A stretch of DNA of 34,724 nt, from NCBI GenBank assembly GCA_964440405.1, contig CAYTSB010000004.1, positions 1 to 34,724 of the forward strand. Reading direction: 5' to 3'. Origin of the DNA: DAOSVX01 sp964440405 (GTDB lineage: Bacteria; Bacillota_I; Bacilli_A; RF39; UBA660). Every line of letters begins with the position of its first letter. The stretch's first letter is position 1. Position numbers and translations under genes: made by a program. Positions 24,809-31,632 of this stretch are shown one piece after another. Below the pieces are notes generated by a model. The model searched no databases and was not told the DNA's origin. It saw only the letters and a list, made by a program, of their open reading frames with translations.

Positions 24809-25333
24809 ATGAAGTCGACAGGAATGCTTAGGAGAATTGATGAACTGGGAAGAATAGTAATTCCTAAAGAAATTAGGAAGTCAATGAGGATAAAAAATGG
24901 CGAAAATTTAGAAATTTTAGTTGATAATGATGAAATAGTTTTAAAGAAATACTCACAAGTTGAAAAAAATATTGATTTTATAAAACCAATCATTGAAATA
25001 TTAAATAATATTTCAAATTTTCAAATTTTTGTTACAGATTTAGATAATTTTATTGTAGCCCCTAATAATTATGATATGTTATTAAATCAAAAAATCGGTC
25101 ATAATATTATAAAAATAATAGAAAGCAGAGAAACTTTTAAAACTGATACTGAAATCAGATTTGACTTAACAAGTGAAATTCAAATCTACGGGTTTATATA
25201 TATTGTACCTGTTATTGTTGACAGTGATTGCGTAGGAACTATCTTAATATTTGGCAATGAAAAATGTGATATAATAAAGTATATAGGGAAATTGTTAGAA
25301 AAATTAATTGAGAAAAAATTAATTATAAATTAA
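24809..25333 (+). CDS. spoVT: Stage V sporulation protein T (SpoVT), AbrB-family regulator
   Basis: Forespore transcription regulator that tunes sigma-G-dependent genes in Bacillus. The 174-residue product has the AbrB-type swapped-hairpin DNA-binding domain (about 1-50: MKSTGMLRRIDELGRIVIPK, then EIRKSMRIKNGENLEI) and a C-terminal GAF-like domain (about 55-174). Length and the GAF-like tail distinguish it from the shorter AbrB. It follows mfd, as in Bacillus, apart from the inserted ppa. AAAAGGAG precedes the ATG. Confidence 0.92.
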   Translation: MKSTGMLRRIDELGRIVIPKEIRKSMRIKNGENLEILVDNDEIVLKKYSQVEKNIDFIKPIIEILNNISNFQIFVTDLDNFIVAPNNYDMLLNQKIGHNIIKIIESRETFKTDTEIRFDLTSEIQIYGFIYIVPVIVDSDCVGTILIFGNEKCDIIKYIGKLLEKLIEKKLIIN

Positions 25334-25351
25334 CTGATAGCAATCTAAATT

Positions 25352-25365
25352 ATTTCCCGGGAAAT
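25352..25365. promoter_or_regulatory. Noc-binding-type site NBS-4 upstream of tatD
   Basis: Perfect ATTTCCCGGGAAAT flanked symmetrically by AATT/AATT, between the spoVT stop and the tatD ribosome site. It is about 10.5 kb from the main array. Confidence 0.82.
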
Positions 25366-25385
25366 AATTTGGTGGTGGAATTAAA

Positions 25386-26144
25386 ATGTTTACTGATACA
25401 CATTGTCATATTTTAAAAGAAGATTATGAAAATCCTGATGATATTATTATAAAATCATTAAAAAATAATATTAAAAGAATCATAATTAGCGGGTATGACT
25501 ATAATAGCAATAAAGAGGCTTTAAATTTAGCAAAAAAATATGAAAATGTTTATGTAACTTTAGGACAGCATCCTTCAAATTTAGATGATTTAAGCAAAAA
25601 TTTAAATTTTGTATTGCAAAATATTAATCATTCTAAAGTCCTAGGTATTGGCGAAATAGGACTAGATTACCACTACGGTGATAAAAACAAAAAAGAACAG
25701 ATAATTGTATTTGAGGAAATGTTAAAATTATCTCAAAAATATGAAAAACCGATAGTTATTCATACCAGAGATGCCAATCAAGATACATTAAAAATATTAT
25801 CAAAATATAAAACTTTTGGTGTTATTCATTCGTTTTCCGATTCTTTAGAAATGGCGAAAAAATACATAAATAGCGGCTATTTTTTGGGAATAAATGGCAT
25901 TTTAACTTTCAAAAATAGTAATTTAAAAGATGTATTAAAAAGTATTCCTTTAGAATATATTTTGTTAGAAACAGATTCTCCTTATTTAGCACCAAGCCCC
26001 TTAAGATCAAGCAAAAATGAACCTGCTAATTTAATGATAATTGCTGAAAAAATGTCTGAAATTTATGAAATTGATTTGAAAAAACTAAGTGCTATTTTAG
26101 AAGAAAACTTTTTAAAGATTTTTGACATAACACAAGAAATATGA
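25386..26144 (+). CDS. tatD: TatD-family metal-dependent DNase
   Basis: TIM-barrel metallohydrolase of 252 residues. Metal ligands are visible in FTDTHCHI near residue 2, GEIGLDYH near 92, VIHTRDA near 127, HSFSDS near 153 and ETDSPYLAP near 201. TatD-family enzymes have 3'-5' exonuclease or endonuclease activity in DNA repair. It matches yabD, which lies upstream of the yabE-ksgA block in Bacillus. The ribosome site is GGTGGTGG. Confidence 0.92.
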   Translation: MFTDTHCHILKEDYENPDDIIIKSLKNNIKRIIISGYDYNSNKEALNLAKKYENVYVTLGQHPSNLDDLSKNLNFVLQNINHSKVLGIGEIGLDYHYGDKNKKEQIIVFEEMLKLSQKYEKPIVIHTRDANQDTLKILSKYKTFGVIHSFSDSLEMAKKYINSGYFLGINGILTFKNSNLKDVLKSIPLEYILLETDSPYLAPSPLRSSKNEPANLMIIAEKMSEIYEIDLKKLSAILEENFLKIFDITQEI

Positions 26145-26150
26145 TAAAAT
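26122..26150 (+). promoter_or_regulatory. Strong sigma-A-type promoter for the 3D-domain gene
   Basis: TTGACA (26122-26127) and TAAAAT (26145-26150) are 17 bases apart, with a TG extended -10. It overlaps the end of tatD and lies just upstream of the next gene. Confidence 0.7.
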
Positions 26151-26175
26151 TTAACTACAAAAGAGGTGAAAAACA

Positions 26176-26721
26176 ATGAAAAAAACATTGGCTATTTTTA
26201 AAACTATTTTTCAATTAATCATAGTAATGTTTTTTGTTGCTTCAATAAATACAAAGGTTGATAAAAAAATTTTAAAAGTTGAAAATATAAATTTAAATAA
26301 AACACTAGATTTAGCAGCTATGACTGAAACTATAACTAATTTGCAAATTGGTGATTTATATAAAAGTTATGCTACTTATACTGGTAGTTTAACAGGTTAT
26401 GCAGCTGATTGCCCAAAATGTACAGGTCGTTTAGGCTGTTCTCCTTATACTGATGTTAGAGACGGCACATTATATTATGAAGATTCTCAATTTGGAAAAG
26501 TAAGAATTGTTGCATCTTCTAAGCAGTTGCCATGTGGAACAATATTAACTTTTAAATCATCTAGAGTTCCTAATGGAGAAATTATCGCAATTGTTCTAGA
26601 CAGAGGCGTAAGAGGCAGAAGTATAGATTTACTTAGTGAATCAGAAGAATATGCAAAAGACAATATCGGTAGAAGTACAATTAGTTATGATATTTTAAGA
26701 AATGGTTGGGAAAACGAGTAA
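26176..26721 (+). CDS. 3D-domain cell-wall protein (YabE-like position)
   Basis: A 181-residue exported protein with one N-terminal hydrophobic segment (about 8-25) that anchors or directs it through the membrane. The C-terminal 100 residues are a 3D/double-psi-beta-barrel-type domain, with QLPCGTILTF followed by IVLDRGVRGRSIDLLS. Such domains occur in lytic transglycosylases such as Sps/YabE/YuiC that cleave peptidoglycan during growth, resuscitation or sporulation. The usual first Asp before the PxGT loop reads Ser-Ser, and four cysteines (DCPKCTGRLGC, LPCGT) are present, so the active site may differ. Position between tatD and ksgA matches yabE, though the G5 and DUF348 parts are missing. 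Confidence 0.75.
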   Translation: MKKTLAIFKTIFQLIIVMFFVASINTKVDKKILKVENINLNKTLDLAAMTETITNLQIGDLYKSYATYTGSLTGYAADCPKCTGRLGCSPYTDVRDGTLYYEDSQFGKVRIVASSKQLPCGTILTFKSSRVPNGEIIAIVLDRGVRGRSIDLLSESEEYAKDNIGRSTISYDILRNGWENE

Positions 26722-26733
26722 TCTCGTTTTTTT
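26711..26733 (+). terminator. Intrinsic terminator after the 3D-domain gene
   Basis: AAAACGAG and CTCGTTTT form an 8-bp stem with loop TAAT and a following T-run. The loop contains the gene's TAA stop. Confidence 0.8.
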
Positions 26734-26767
26734 GTTATAAAAATATATTAAAAAGCCAAGACTTTAG

Positions 26768-26796
26768 TTGCGGAAAAACTAAAAATAATGTATTAT
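26768..26796 (+). promoter_or_regulatory. Candidate ksgA promoter
   Basis: TTGCGG (26768-26773) and TATTAT (26791-26796) are 17 bases apart. The downstream leader contains an inverted repeat, AACACAA at 26803-26809 and TTGTGTT at 26833-26839, of unknown role. Confidence 0.5.
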
Positions 26797-26853
26797 TAAA
26801 ATAACACAAGGCAAGGCTTGTCTTTATAAAATTTGTGTTTAGTTTAGGAATAT

Positions 26854-27645
26854 ATGGAAAAAATAGTAGCAAAAAAAAGTTTGGGACAAAATTTTTTAAC
26901 AGATAAAAAAGTAGTGGAAGATATATTAAAAAATATAATAATTGACAGTAAAGACTTAATAATTGAAATTGGGCCTGGGACTGGGTTTTTAACCGAGGAA
27001 CTAAAAAAATTCAATTCTTTTCTTTTGTGCTATGAAATAGATGAATCTTTAAAAGAGTCTTTAGAAAAATATTGTGATGAAAAAACTTTTATAAAATATG
27101 AAAATTTCTTAAATGCTGATATTAATGCTGATATAAGTCAATTTGATTATGCTAATGTATTGCTTGTTGCTAATATTCCCTATTATATTACTACACCAAT
27201 ATTAAAAAAAATAATTGATAGTAAAATAAATTTTAAAGAAATAATATTAATGGTTCAGAAAGAATTTGGTGAAAAACTGTGTGCTGAAGCTGGCGATACA
27301 AATTATAGTTCCTTAACTGTATTTATTAATTATTATTTTGAAGTAAAAAAATTGTTTTTAGTAGATAAAAATAGTTTTTTTCCTACTCCAAAAGTTGATT
27401 CTATGATTATTAAATTAAATAAGATAAATAGAAAAATAGTGCCTAAAGACTACTCGTTTTTCGAAAAACTTATTAAAGAATCATTTCAGTTCAGAAGAAA
27501 AACTTTGCAAAATAATTTAAAAAAATATAATTTAACTTTAGTTAAGGAATTTTTAGAAAAAAGCAACCGAAATTTATCGATTAGACCTCAAAACATTTCG
27601 GTTGAAGATTATATTGAAATAGCGAACATATTATTGAAAAAGTAA
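26854..27645 (+). CDS. rsmA: 16S rRNA (adenine-1518/1519 N6,N6) dimethyltransferase RsmA
   Basis: KsgA-family methyltransferase that dimethylates two adenines in helix 45 of 16S rRNA during late 30S assembly. The 263-residue protein has KSLGQNFLTD near the start, the SAM motif IEIGPGTGFLTEEL near 37, and the NIPYYITTPIL catalytic motif near 107. The C-terminal helical domain is typical. The gene for RNase M5 (rnmV), normally just upstream in Bacillus, is absent. Confidence 0.96.
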   Translation: MEKIVAKKSLGQNFLTDKKVVEDILKNIIIDSKDLIIEIGPGTGFLTEELKKFNSFLLCYEIDESLKESLEKYCDEKTFIKYENFLNADINADISQFDYANVLLVANIPYYITTPILKKIIDSKINFKEIILMVQKEFGEKLCAEAGDTNYSSLTVFINYYFEVKKLFLVDKNSFFPTPKVDSMIIKLNKINRKIVPKDYSFFEKLIKESFQFRRKTLQNNLKKYNLTLVKEFLEKSNRNLSIRPQNISVEDYIEIANILLKK

Positions 27646-27664
27646 CTATAAACTGGACATTTGT

Positions 27665-27673
27665 CATATAATA
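27665..27673 (+). promoter_or_regulatory. Possible mother-cell sigma -10 element before yabG
   Basis: CATATAATA fits the CATA-N3-TA pattern of sigma-E/sigma-K -10 elements and also contains a vegetative TATAAT. An AC dinucleotide lies 18 bases upstream at 27645-27646. yabG is sigma-K controlled in Bacillus. The match is suggestive only. Confidence 0.3.
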
Positions 27674-27687
27674 TATTGGTGATAGTT

Positions 27688-28464
27688 TTGAAAATATCAA
27701 GAGGAGACTTAGTCACAAGAAAAAGTTACAATCATGATACTGTTTTTAAAGTCATTAATATAAAAAATAATATTTACTATTTAAAAGGGGTAGATGTTAG
27801 ATTATATGCTAATAGTCCTTTAGAAGACTTAGTATTATATGAAAAGCCATTAGAAAGAGATGACTTTTTAGAAAAAGTTCAGGATAAAATCTTACAAGAC
27901 CGCGGAGAATTTTTTTATTTGCCTGCTAAAATATTACATATTGATGGTGATAGTGATTATTTAAGAAGATGTCTAAAATTTTATGACGAGGCTGGGGTGT
28001 TGGCTATTGGTAAAAAAATAAAGGAAGAAAATATTGCGGCAGAGCTTTTTCAACTTTTAACAACCTATAAGCCTGATATTGTCATAATAACTGGACATGA
28101 TGCTTACTATCGCAAAAACGGTGATATTAATAGTATTAAAAATTACAAAAATACAGCGAGCTTTATTAAAGCGGTTAATGTTGCCAGAAAATATGAAAAA
28201 AGTCATGATAAATTGGTGGTTATTGCTGGTGCTTGTCAAAGCGATTATGAAGAGCTGATAAAAGCAGGAGCAAATTTTGCATCAAGCCCTAAAAGGGTTA
28301 ACATTCACGCTTTAGATCCAGCTTTAATTGCAGTCACTTTGTCTTTAACTGAAAAAAATCAGCCAATTGAACTTTTAAGCCTTCTTTCAAAAACTAAATA
28401 TGGTGTTGATGGAATGGGTGGAATTAAATGTAATGGTATGATGTATGTAGGATATCCGAGGTGA
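27688..28464 (+). CDS. yabG: Sporulation-specific protease YabG
   Basis: Cysteine protease that processes spore-coat proteins late in sporulation. The 258-residue product aligns with Bacillus YabG: GDLVTRKSYNHDTVFKV at the start, KILHIDGDSDYL, KPDIVIITGHDAYY, VIAGACQSDYEELI, AGANFASSPKRVNIHALDP and GGIKCNGMMYVGYP at the end. The catalytic Cys is probably in GACQS. I chose TTG 27688 because GGTGA lies five bases upstream and the product then begins where YabG does; other in-frame starts would be non-homologous. It lies between ksgA and veg as in Bacillus. Confidence 0.93.
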   Translation: MKISRGDLVTRKSYNHDTVFKVINIKNNIYYLKGVDVRLYANSPLEDLVLYEKPLERDDFLEKVQDKILQDRGEFFYLPAKILHIDGDSDYLRRCLKFYDEAGVLAIGKKIKEENIAAELFQLLTTYKPDIVIITGHDAYYRKNGDINSIKNYKNTASFIKAVNVARKYEKSHDKLVVIAGACQSDYEELIKAGANFASSPKRVNIHALDPALIAVTLSLTEKNQPIELLSLLSKTKYGVDGMGGIKCNGMMYVGYPR

Positions 28465-28466
28465 TT

Positions 28467-28679
28467 ATGATAATAGATGATATAAAAGATGAAATTACTT
28501 TGAATATCAATAGAGAAGTTTTGATTACAGAGTATGGTCTAAGAAATAAAATTAATAAATATAGAGGGAAAATATACGCGGTGTATCCTAATATTTTCAC
28601 CATATTAATAAATGGTGAGCAAAAAAGCTTTACTTATGCAGAAGTAGTTACTAAAGATATAGTAATAACTTATATTTAA
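28467..28679 (+). CDS. veg: Veg family protein
   Basis: Small protein of 70 residues. It matches Veg of Bacillus in the N-terminal IDDIKDEITLNINREV, the YPNIFTI segment and the terminal SFTYAEVVTKDIVITYI. Veg stimulates biofilm matrix production by counteracting SinR in Bacillus and has been tied to outgrowth. ATG 28467 is chosen because GAGGTG precedes it and overlaps the yabG stop. The yabG-veg adjacency is as in Bacillus. Confidence 0.88.
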   Translation: MIIDDIKDEITLNINREVLITEYGLRNKINKYRGKIYAVYPNIFTILINGEQKSFTYAEVVTKDIVITYI

Positions 28680-28767
28680 TAGTGCTAATAATATTTAGAT
28701 TTTTATTGCAATTTGCTAAAAAGTGCGATAAACTTTAAATAAGTGTTTTGTAAGAAGGAGTGTTACT

Positions 28768-29052
28768 ATGAAAATTACATCAGTTACCGTTCGTAAAATT
28801 GAAAAAGAAGGGTCAAGAATGAAGGGCATTGCATCTGTTTTAATAGATGATTCATTTGCTGTTCATGACATCAGAATTATTGAAGGAGATAATGGTTTAT
28901 TTATAGCAATGCCAAGTAGAAAAACTGCTACTGGTGGTTATAGAGACATTGCTCATCCAATTAATCCTGAAGTAAGAAAACAATTTGAAGAAGTTATTCT
29001 TGATCAATATAGCAAAACTGAATTAGAACAAGTAAGCGATAAAGAAGAATAA
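28768..29052 (+). CDS. spoVG: SpoVG family RNA/DNA-binding regulator
   Basis: A 94-residue regulator. The sequence MKITSVTVRKI, SVLIDDSFAVHDIRIIEG, and FIAMPSRKTATGGYRDIAHP are hallmarks of SpoVG. It influences septation and sporulation in Bacillus and binds nucleic acid in several Firmicutes. The AAGGAG ribosome site is strong. A possible promoter TTGCAA (28706-28711)-17-TAAACT lies upstream; I see no good sigma-H signal. Confidence 0.95.
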   Translation: MKITSVTVRKIEKEGSRMKGIASVLIDDSFAVHDIRIIEGDNGLFIAMPSRKTATGGYRDIAHPINPEVRKQFEEVILDQYSKTELEQVSDKEE

Positions 29053-29059
29053 AGATATT

Positions 29060-29079
29060 AGCCACGAAAGTGGTTTTTT
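29060..29079 (+). terminator. Intrinsic terminator after spoVG
   Basis: AGCCAC and GTGGTT form a 6-bp stem with a GAAA tetraloop and a six-T run. Confidence 0.8.
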
Positions 29080-29125
29080 AGTGCTAAAATCTTTTTTTTG
29101 GCATATCCTTTTATAGGAGGATATT

Positions 29126-29413
29126 ATGGATAAAGCGAATGATAGTACATTATTAAGGCATCAAATAAGTATGAGTGAAAGAAAAAGTATTGCTATTTCA
29201 GGAATAAAAAAGATAATTAGTTTTGATGATGAAGAGTTTTTATTAGAAAGCGTTATGGGAGTAATATTATTAAAAGGCAATAGTTTAGAAATTATAAAAT
29301 TGGATACCAGTGATGGAAATGTATCAATTAAAGGAAATATTAACGGTATAAATTATATTGATGAAAATATTAATAAAAACAAAGAAAACTTTTTTGTAAA
29401 ACTATTTAAATAA
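29126..29413 (+). CDS. yabP: Sporulation protein YabP
   Basis: The 95-residue protein aligns with Bacillus YabP: MSERKSIAISGIKKI, SFDDEEFLLESVMGVILLKG, VSIKGNINGINYIDE and the terminal FFVKLFK. YabP is expressed under sigma-E and is needed for spore formation, with YabQ. It overlaps yabQ by one base (TAATG) and lies upstream of divIC, as in Bacillus. yabO (rqcP), normally just before it, is missing. Confidence 0.92.
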   Translation: MDKANDSTLLRHQISMSERKSIAISGIKKIISFDDEEFLLESVMGVILLKGNSLEIIKLDTSDGNVSIKGNINGINYIDENINKNKENFFVKLFK

Positions 29414-29715
29414 TGAACTATATTGAACAAATAATTTTATTATTATTTTCATTTGCTTATGGCATAATTACTTTTTTTCTTCTTAAAATAAATGCAAAAA
29501 TATTTAATAAAGAAAAAAAAATTATTAGATCTGTAAGCTTTGCTTTAGTATCTTTTAATATTGCTTTAATATATATAATGGTCTTATATTTAGTTAATAA
29601 TGGAATTATCCATATATATTTTATACTTTTATATATTTTGGGATTTATTGTCGCCGCGTACAAAAAATGTAAAATTAAAGAAAAAGCATTGTCAAAACAA
29701 AAAAAACAGATATAA
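29413..29715 (+). CDS. yabQ: Spore cortex protein YabQ
   Basis: Small membrane protein of 100 residues with about three hydrophobic segments (near 5-25, 40-60 and 66-83) and a Lys-rich tail. YabQ is required for spore cortex formation in Bacillus. Sequence similarity is low, as usual for this family, but the size, topology and position between yabP and divIC support it. Bacillus YabQ is about twice as long, so the C-terminal part is missing. Confidence 0.8.
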   Translation: MNYIEQIILLLFSFAYGIITFFLLKINAKIFNKEKKIIRSVSFALVSFNIALIYIMVLYLVNNGIIHIYFILLYILGFIVAAYKKCKIKEKALSKQKKQI

Positions 29716-29733
29716 TAATATTATGGTGATAAT

Positions 29734-30030
29734 ATGGCAAAAGTAAAAATTTCTAAAAAAGCCAGAATGCGATTTTTAATTTTAACAATGGCAGTTTTAG
29801 TTGTAGTTATTTATTTGTCGTATTCTTTAAGCACCTACTGGAGTAAAATTGTTGAAAATAAAAAAGAAACAGAACTATTAACTGCTGAATATGATAAACT
29901 TTTGGCAGAAGAAAAGTCATTAAAATCTGAATTAAATAAATTACAAGATGAGGATTATGTAGTTCGTTATGCCAGTGAAAAATTTTTATACTCTAAAGAT
30001 GGACTAACAATTATCAGAATTTTAGATTAA
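29734..30030 (+). CDS. divIC: Cell division protein DivIC (FtsB/FtsL-like)
   Basis: A 98-residue bitopic protein. It has a basic cytoplasmic N-terminus, one membrane helix (about 13-32), a coiled coil (about 45-75) and a C-terminal EDYVVRYASEKFLYSKDGL segment typical of DivIC. It interacts with DivIB and FtsL in the divisome. It sits after yabPQ as in Bacillus and ends in a terminator. Confidence 0.9.
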   Translation: MAKVKISKKARMRFLILTMAVLVVVIYLSYSLSTYWSKIVENKKETELLTAEYDKLLAEEKSLKSELNKLQDEDYVVRYASEKFLYSKDGLTIIRILD

Positions 30031-30055
30031 ATTAAAGCGAAGCCTTTAATTTTTT
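30031..30055 (+). terminator. Intrinsic terminator after divIC
   Basis: ATTAAAG and CTTTAAT form a 7-bp stem with a six-base loop and a T-run. Confidence 0.65.
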
Positions 30056-30058
30056 AGT

Positions 30059-30087
30059 TTGCAAAAAAACCGAAAATAATATAGAAT
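30059..30087 (+). promoter_or_regulatory. Candidate promoter for the ABC pseudo-ATPase pair
   Basis: TTGCAA (30059-30064) and TAGAAT (30082-30087) are 17 bases apart, about 50 bases upstream of the first gene. The pair therefore seems to have its own transcription start after the divIC terminator. Confidence 0.5.
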
Positions 30088-30140
30088 AGGTAGAAAAAGA
30101 AACAGAAATATTTAAGAACAATATGAATGAGGAGTAGCCT

Positions 30141-30722
30141 ATGCAAAAACTAACAATTAAAAAAAATACAGTTACATTTGTTATTGGCAAAACCGGTTCA
30201 TTTAAAACAAGATATTTTAAAACATATGCAAAAAACTATAATTTTTCTTATATTGGAACAATTTTAAAAGAGTTGGCAATACCTTCATCACTAAATATAT
30301 ATTTTAATGTTGAAAAAACATTAAGAAAAAATCTAAAATCAACGGAAGAACTAGCATTTCTGACAATTATTTCATCTTTGCAAAATAATAAAAATTTAAT
30401 AATTGATAATCTTTTTTCTTTTTTAACTTTAAAGGAAAAAACAAAATTAATCAATTACTTAAATAAAAATAAATATACAGCGATTATAATTACTAAAAAT
30501 ATAGAAGATATTTTATTTGGAGATAATGTCGTTTTATTTAATAATAATGAGATAGTTTTAAATAATAAAAAGGAAATTATATATAAAGAAGAAAAATCTT
30601 TAAAAAGGCTCGGATTAAATTTACCCTTTATAATTAACTTATCTATTCAACTTAATATTTATGATTTAATTGATAAAATTTATGACAATGAAGAAAAGAT
30701 GATTGGTGACATATGGAAATAG
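30141..30722 (+). CDS. Degenerate EcfA1-like ABC ATPase
   Basis: A 193-residue protein at the position of ecfA1 (upstream of rplM). ECF ATPases power vitamin uptake with EcfT and S components. The P-loop reads GKTGSFKT: the last glycine of GxxGxGKT is Phe. There is no Q-loop glutamine, no LSGGQ (STEELA in its place), and the Walker B reads LIIDN instead of LDEP. The H-switch histidine is absent (IITKNIED). The C-terminal EcfA-type tail (LKRLGLNLPFIINLSIQL) is preserved. It is about 90 residues shorter than EcfA1. The frame is open with a good GAGGAG site, so it may be a pseudoenzyme and not a dead gene. It overlaps the next gene by 10 bases. Confidence 0.65.
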   Translation: MQKLTIKKNTVTFVIGKTGSFKTRYFKTYAKNYNFSYIGTILKELAIPSSLNIYFNVEKTLRKNLKSTEELAFLTIISSLQNNKNLIIDNLFSFLTLKEKTKLINYLNKNKYTAIIITKNIEDILFGDNVVLFNNNEIVLNNKKEIIYKEEKSLKRLGLNLPFIINLSIQLNIYDLIDKIYDNEEKMIGDIWK

Positions 30723-31504
30723 AATTCAGTAATATTTGTTATCAGGAAATTAAAAATTTAAGTTTTAAAATAAATAAGCATACTGTAACAGCAATTTCGG
30801 GTGATGCCACCAAAGAAATAATCGCTTCCTTAATTACTGGCTTCATTAAGCCAGAAGAGGGAAGTATTGTTCTTGATAACTATATGTTAACAAATAAAAC
30901 AACTAAAAATCAAATAAAAGAGATTCAGAAGCAAATAGGTTATATTTTTGGAAATTCCTATGACTATCTACAAAATTTGACAGTAAAAAACGAAATTCTA
31001 CTTAATTTAAAAATCCTAAAACTAAAAGATAAATTAAATAAATGTAAGGAATCTTTGAATTTAGTGGGTTTAGATTCCACTTATTTGGAAAAAAAATCTT
31101 TTAATTTATCATCAGCTGAGCAGTATAAAGTAATGCTGGCATCTATTTTGGCAATAGAACCAAAAGTTCTGATATTAAATCAAATAGATAACTATTTATC
31201 TCATAAAGAACAAACAGAGCTAAAAAAACTTATTAAAAGACTAAAATTAACAACAATAATTATTAGTAATAATGCTAACTTTTACTTTGATATTGTAGAT
31301 AAAATAATTATAACTATGAATTATAAAATCAAATTAGAAGGTAGCAAAGATATATTATATGACAAAAAAACTTCTAAATATCTTGACATACCTCCAATTA
31401 TAAAATTTATAATCGGTTGTAATGATCAAGCTCATAAAATAAAAAAATATGATGAGATTGATGAACTAATGAAAGAAATATATCGTAATGTCAATGAAAG
31501 ATAG
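30713..31504 (+). CDS. Degenerate EcfA2-like ABC ATPase
   Basis: A 263-residue ABC ATPase-fold protein at the ecfA2 position. Each catalytic motif is altered. The P-loop region reads SGDATKEIIASLITG, with no GKST. The Q-loop reads IFGNSYDY (Gln to Gly). The signature LSGGE reads LSSAEQ. Walker B reads LILNQIDNYLS (Asp to Asn, Glu to Gln), and the H-loop reads ISNN. Secondary structure order, helical insertion and the EcfA-like tail are maintained. It overlaps its partner and has no ecfT after it; rplM follows 128 bases later. ATP hydrolysis seems unlikely; a structural or nucleotide-sensing role is possible but unknown. Confidence 0.72.
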   Translation: MEIEFSNICYQEIKNLSFKINKHTVTAISGDATKEIIASLITGFIKPEEGSIVLDNYMLTNKTTKNQIKEIQKQIGYIFGNSYDYLQNLTVKNEILLNLKILKLKDKLNKCKESLNLVGLDSTYLEKKSFNLSSAEQYKVMLASILAIEPKVLILNQIDNYLSHKEQTELKKLIKRLKLTTIIISNNANFYFDIVDKIIITMNYKIKLEGSKDILYDKKTSKYLDIPPIIKFIIGCNDQAHKIKKYDEIDELMKEIYRNVNER

Positions 31505-31523
31505 TAAAATATGCCGATTTTAA

Positions 31524-31552
31524 TTGACATTTTCCAATTAATTGCATATAAT
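31524..31552 (+). promoter_or_regulatory. Consensus sigma-A promoter for rplM-rpsI
   Basis: Perfect TTGACA (31524-31529) and TATAAT (31547-31552), 17 bases apart, the best promoter in the window. Confidence 0.85.
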
Positions 31553-31558
31553 TTTTAA

Positions 31559-31632
31559 TGGTACATTTTATTTACGAATTTTTTTTATATCCTGGGAAAA
31601 TATAAAAAAATTAGTAAAGGAAGGAAATATTT
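31559..31632 (+). promoter_or_regulatory. rplM 5' leader with hairpin (possible L13 leader)
   Basis: The leader of about 75 bases contains an 11-bp A/T stem (31580-31590 with 31600-31610) around the loop CCTGGGAAA, then AAAGGAAGG before the ATG. Firmicute rplM operons often have an autoregulatory L13 leader; I cannot confirm that this hairpin matches that family. Confidence 0.35.

Noticed and set aside
30141..31504. Annotating the ABC pair simply as functional EcfA1 and EcfA2
   Set aside because: Walker A, Q-loop, signature, Walker B and H-loop residues are missing in both, and no ecfT follows.
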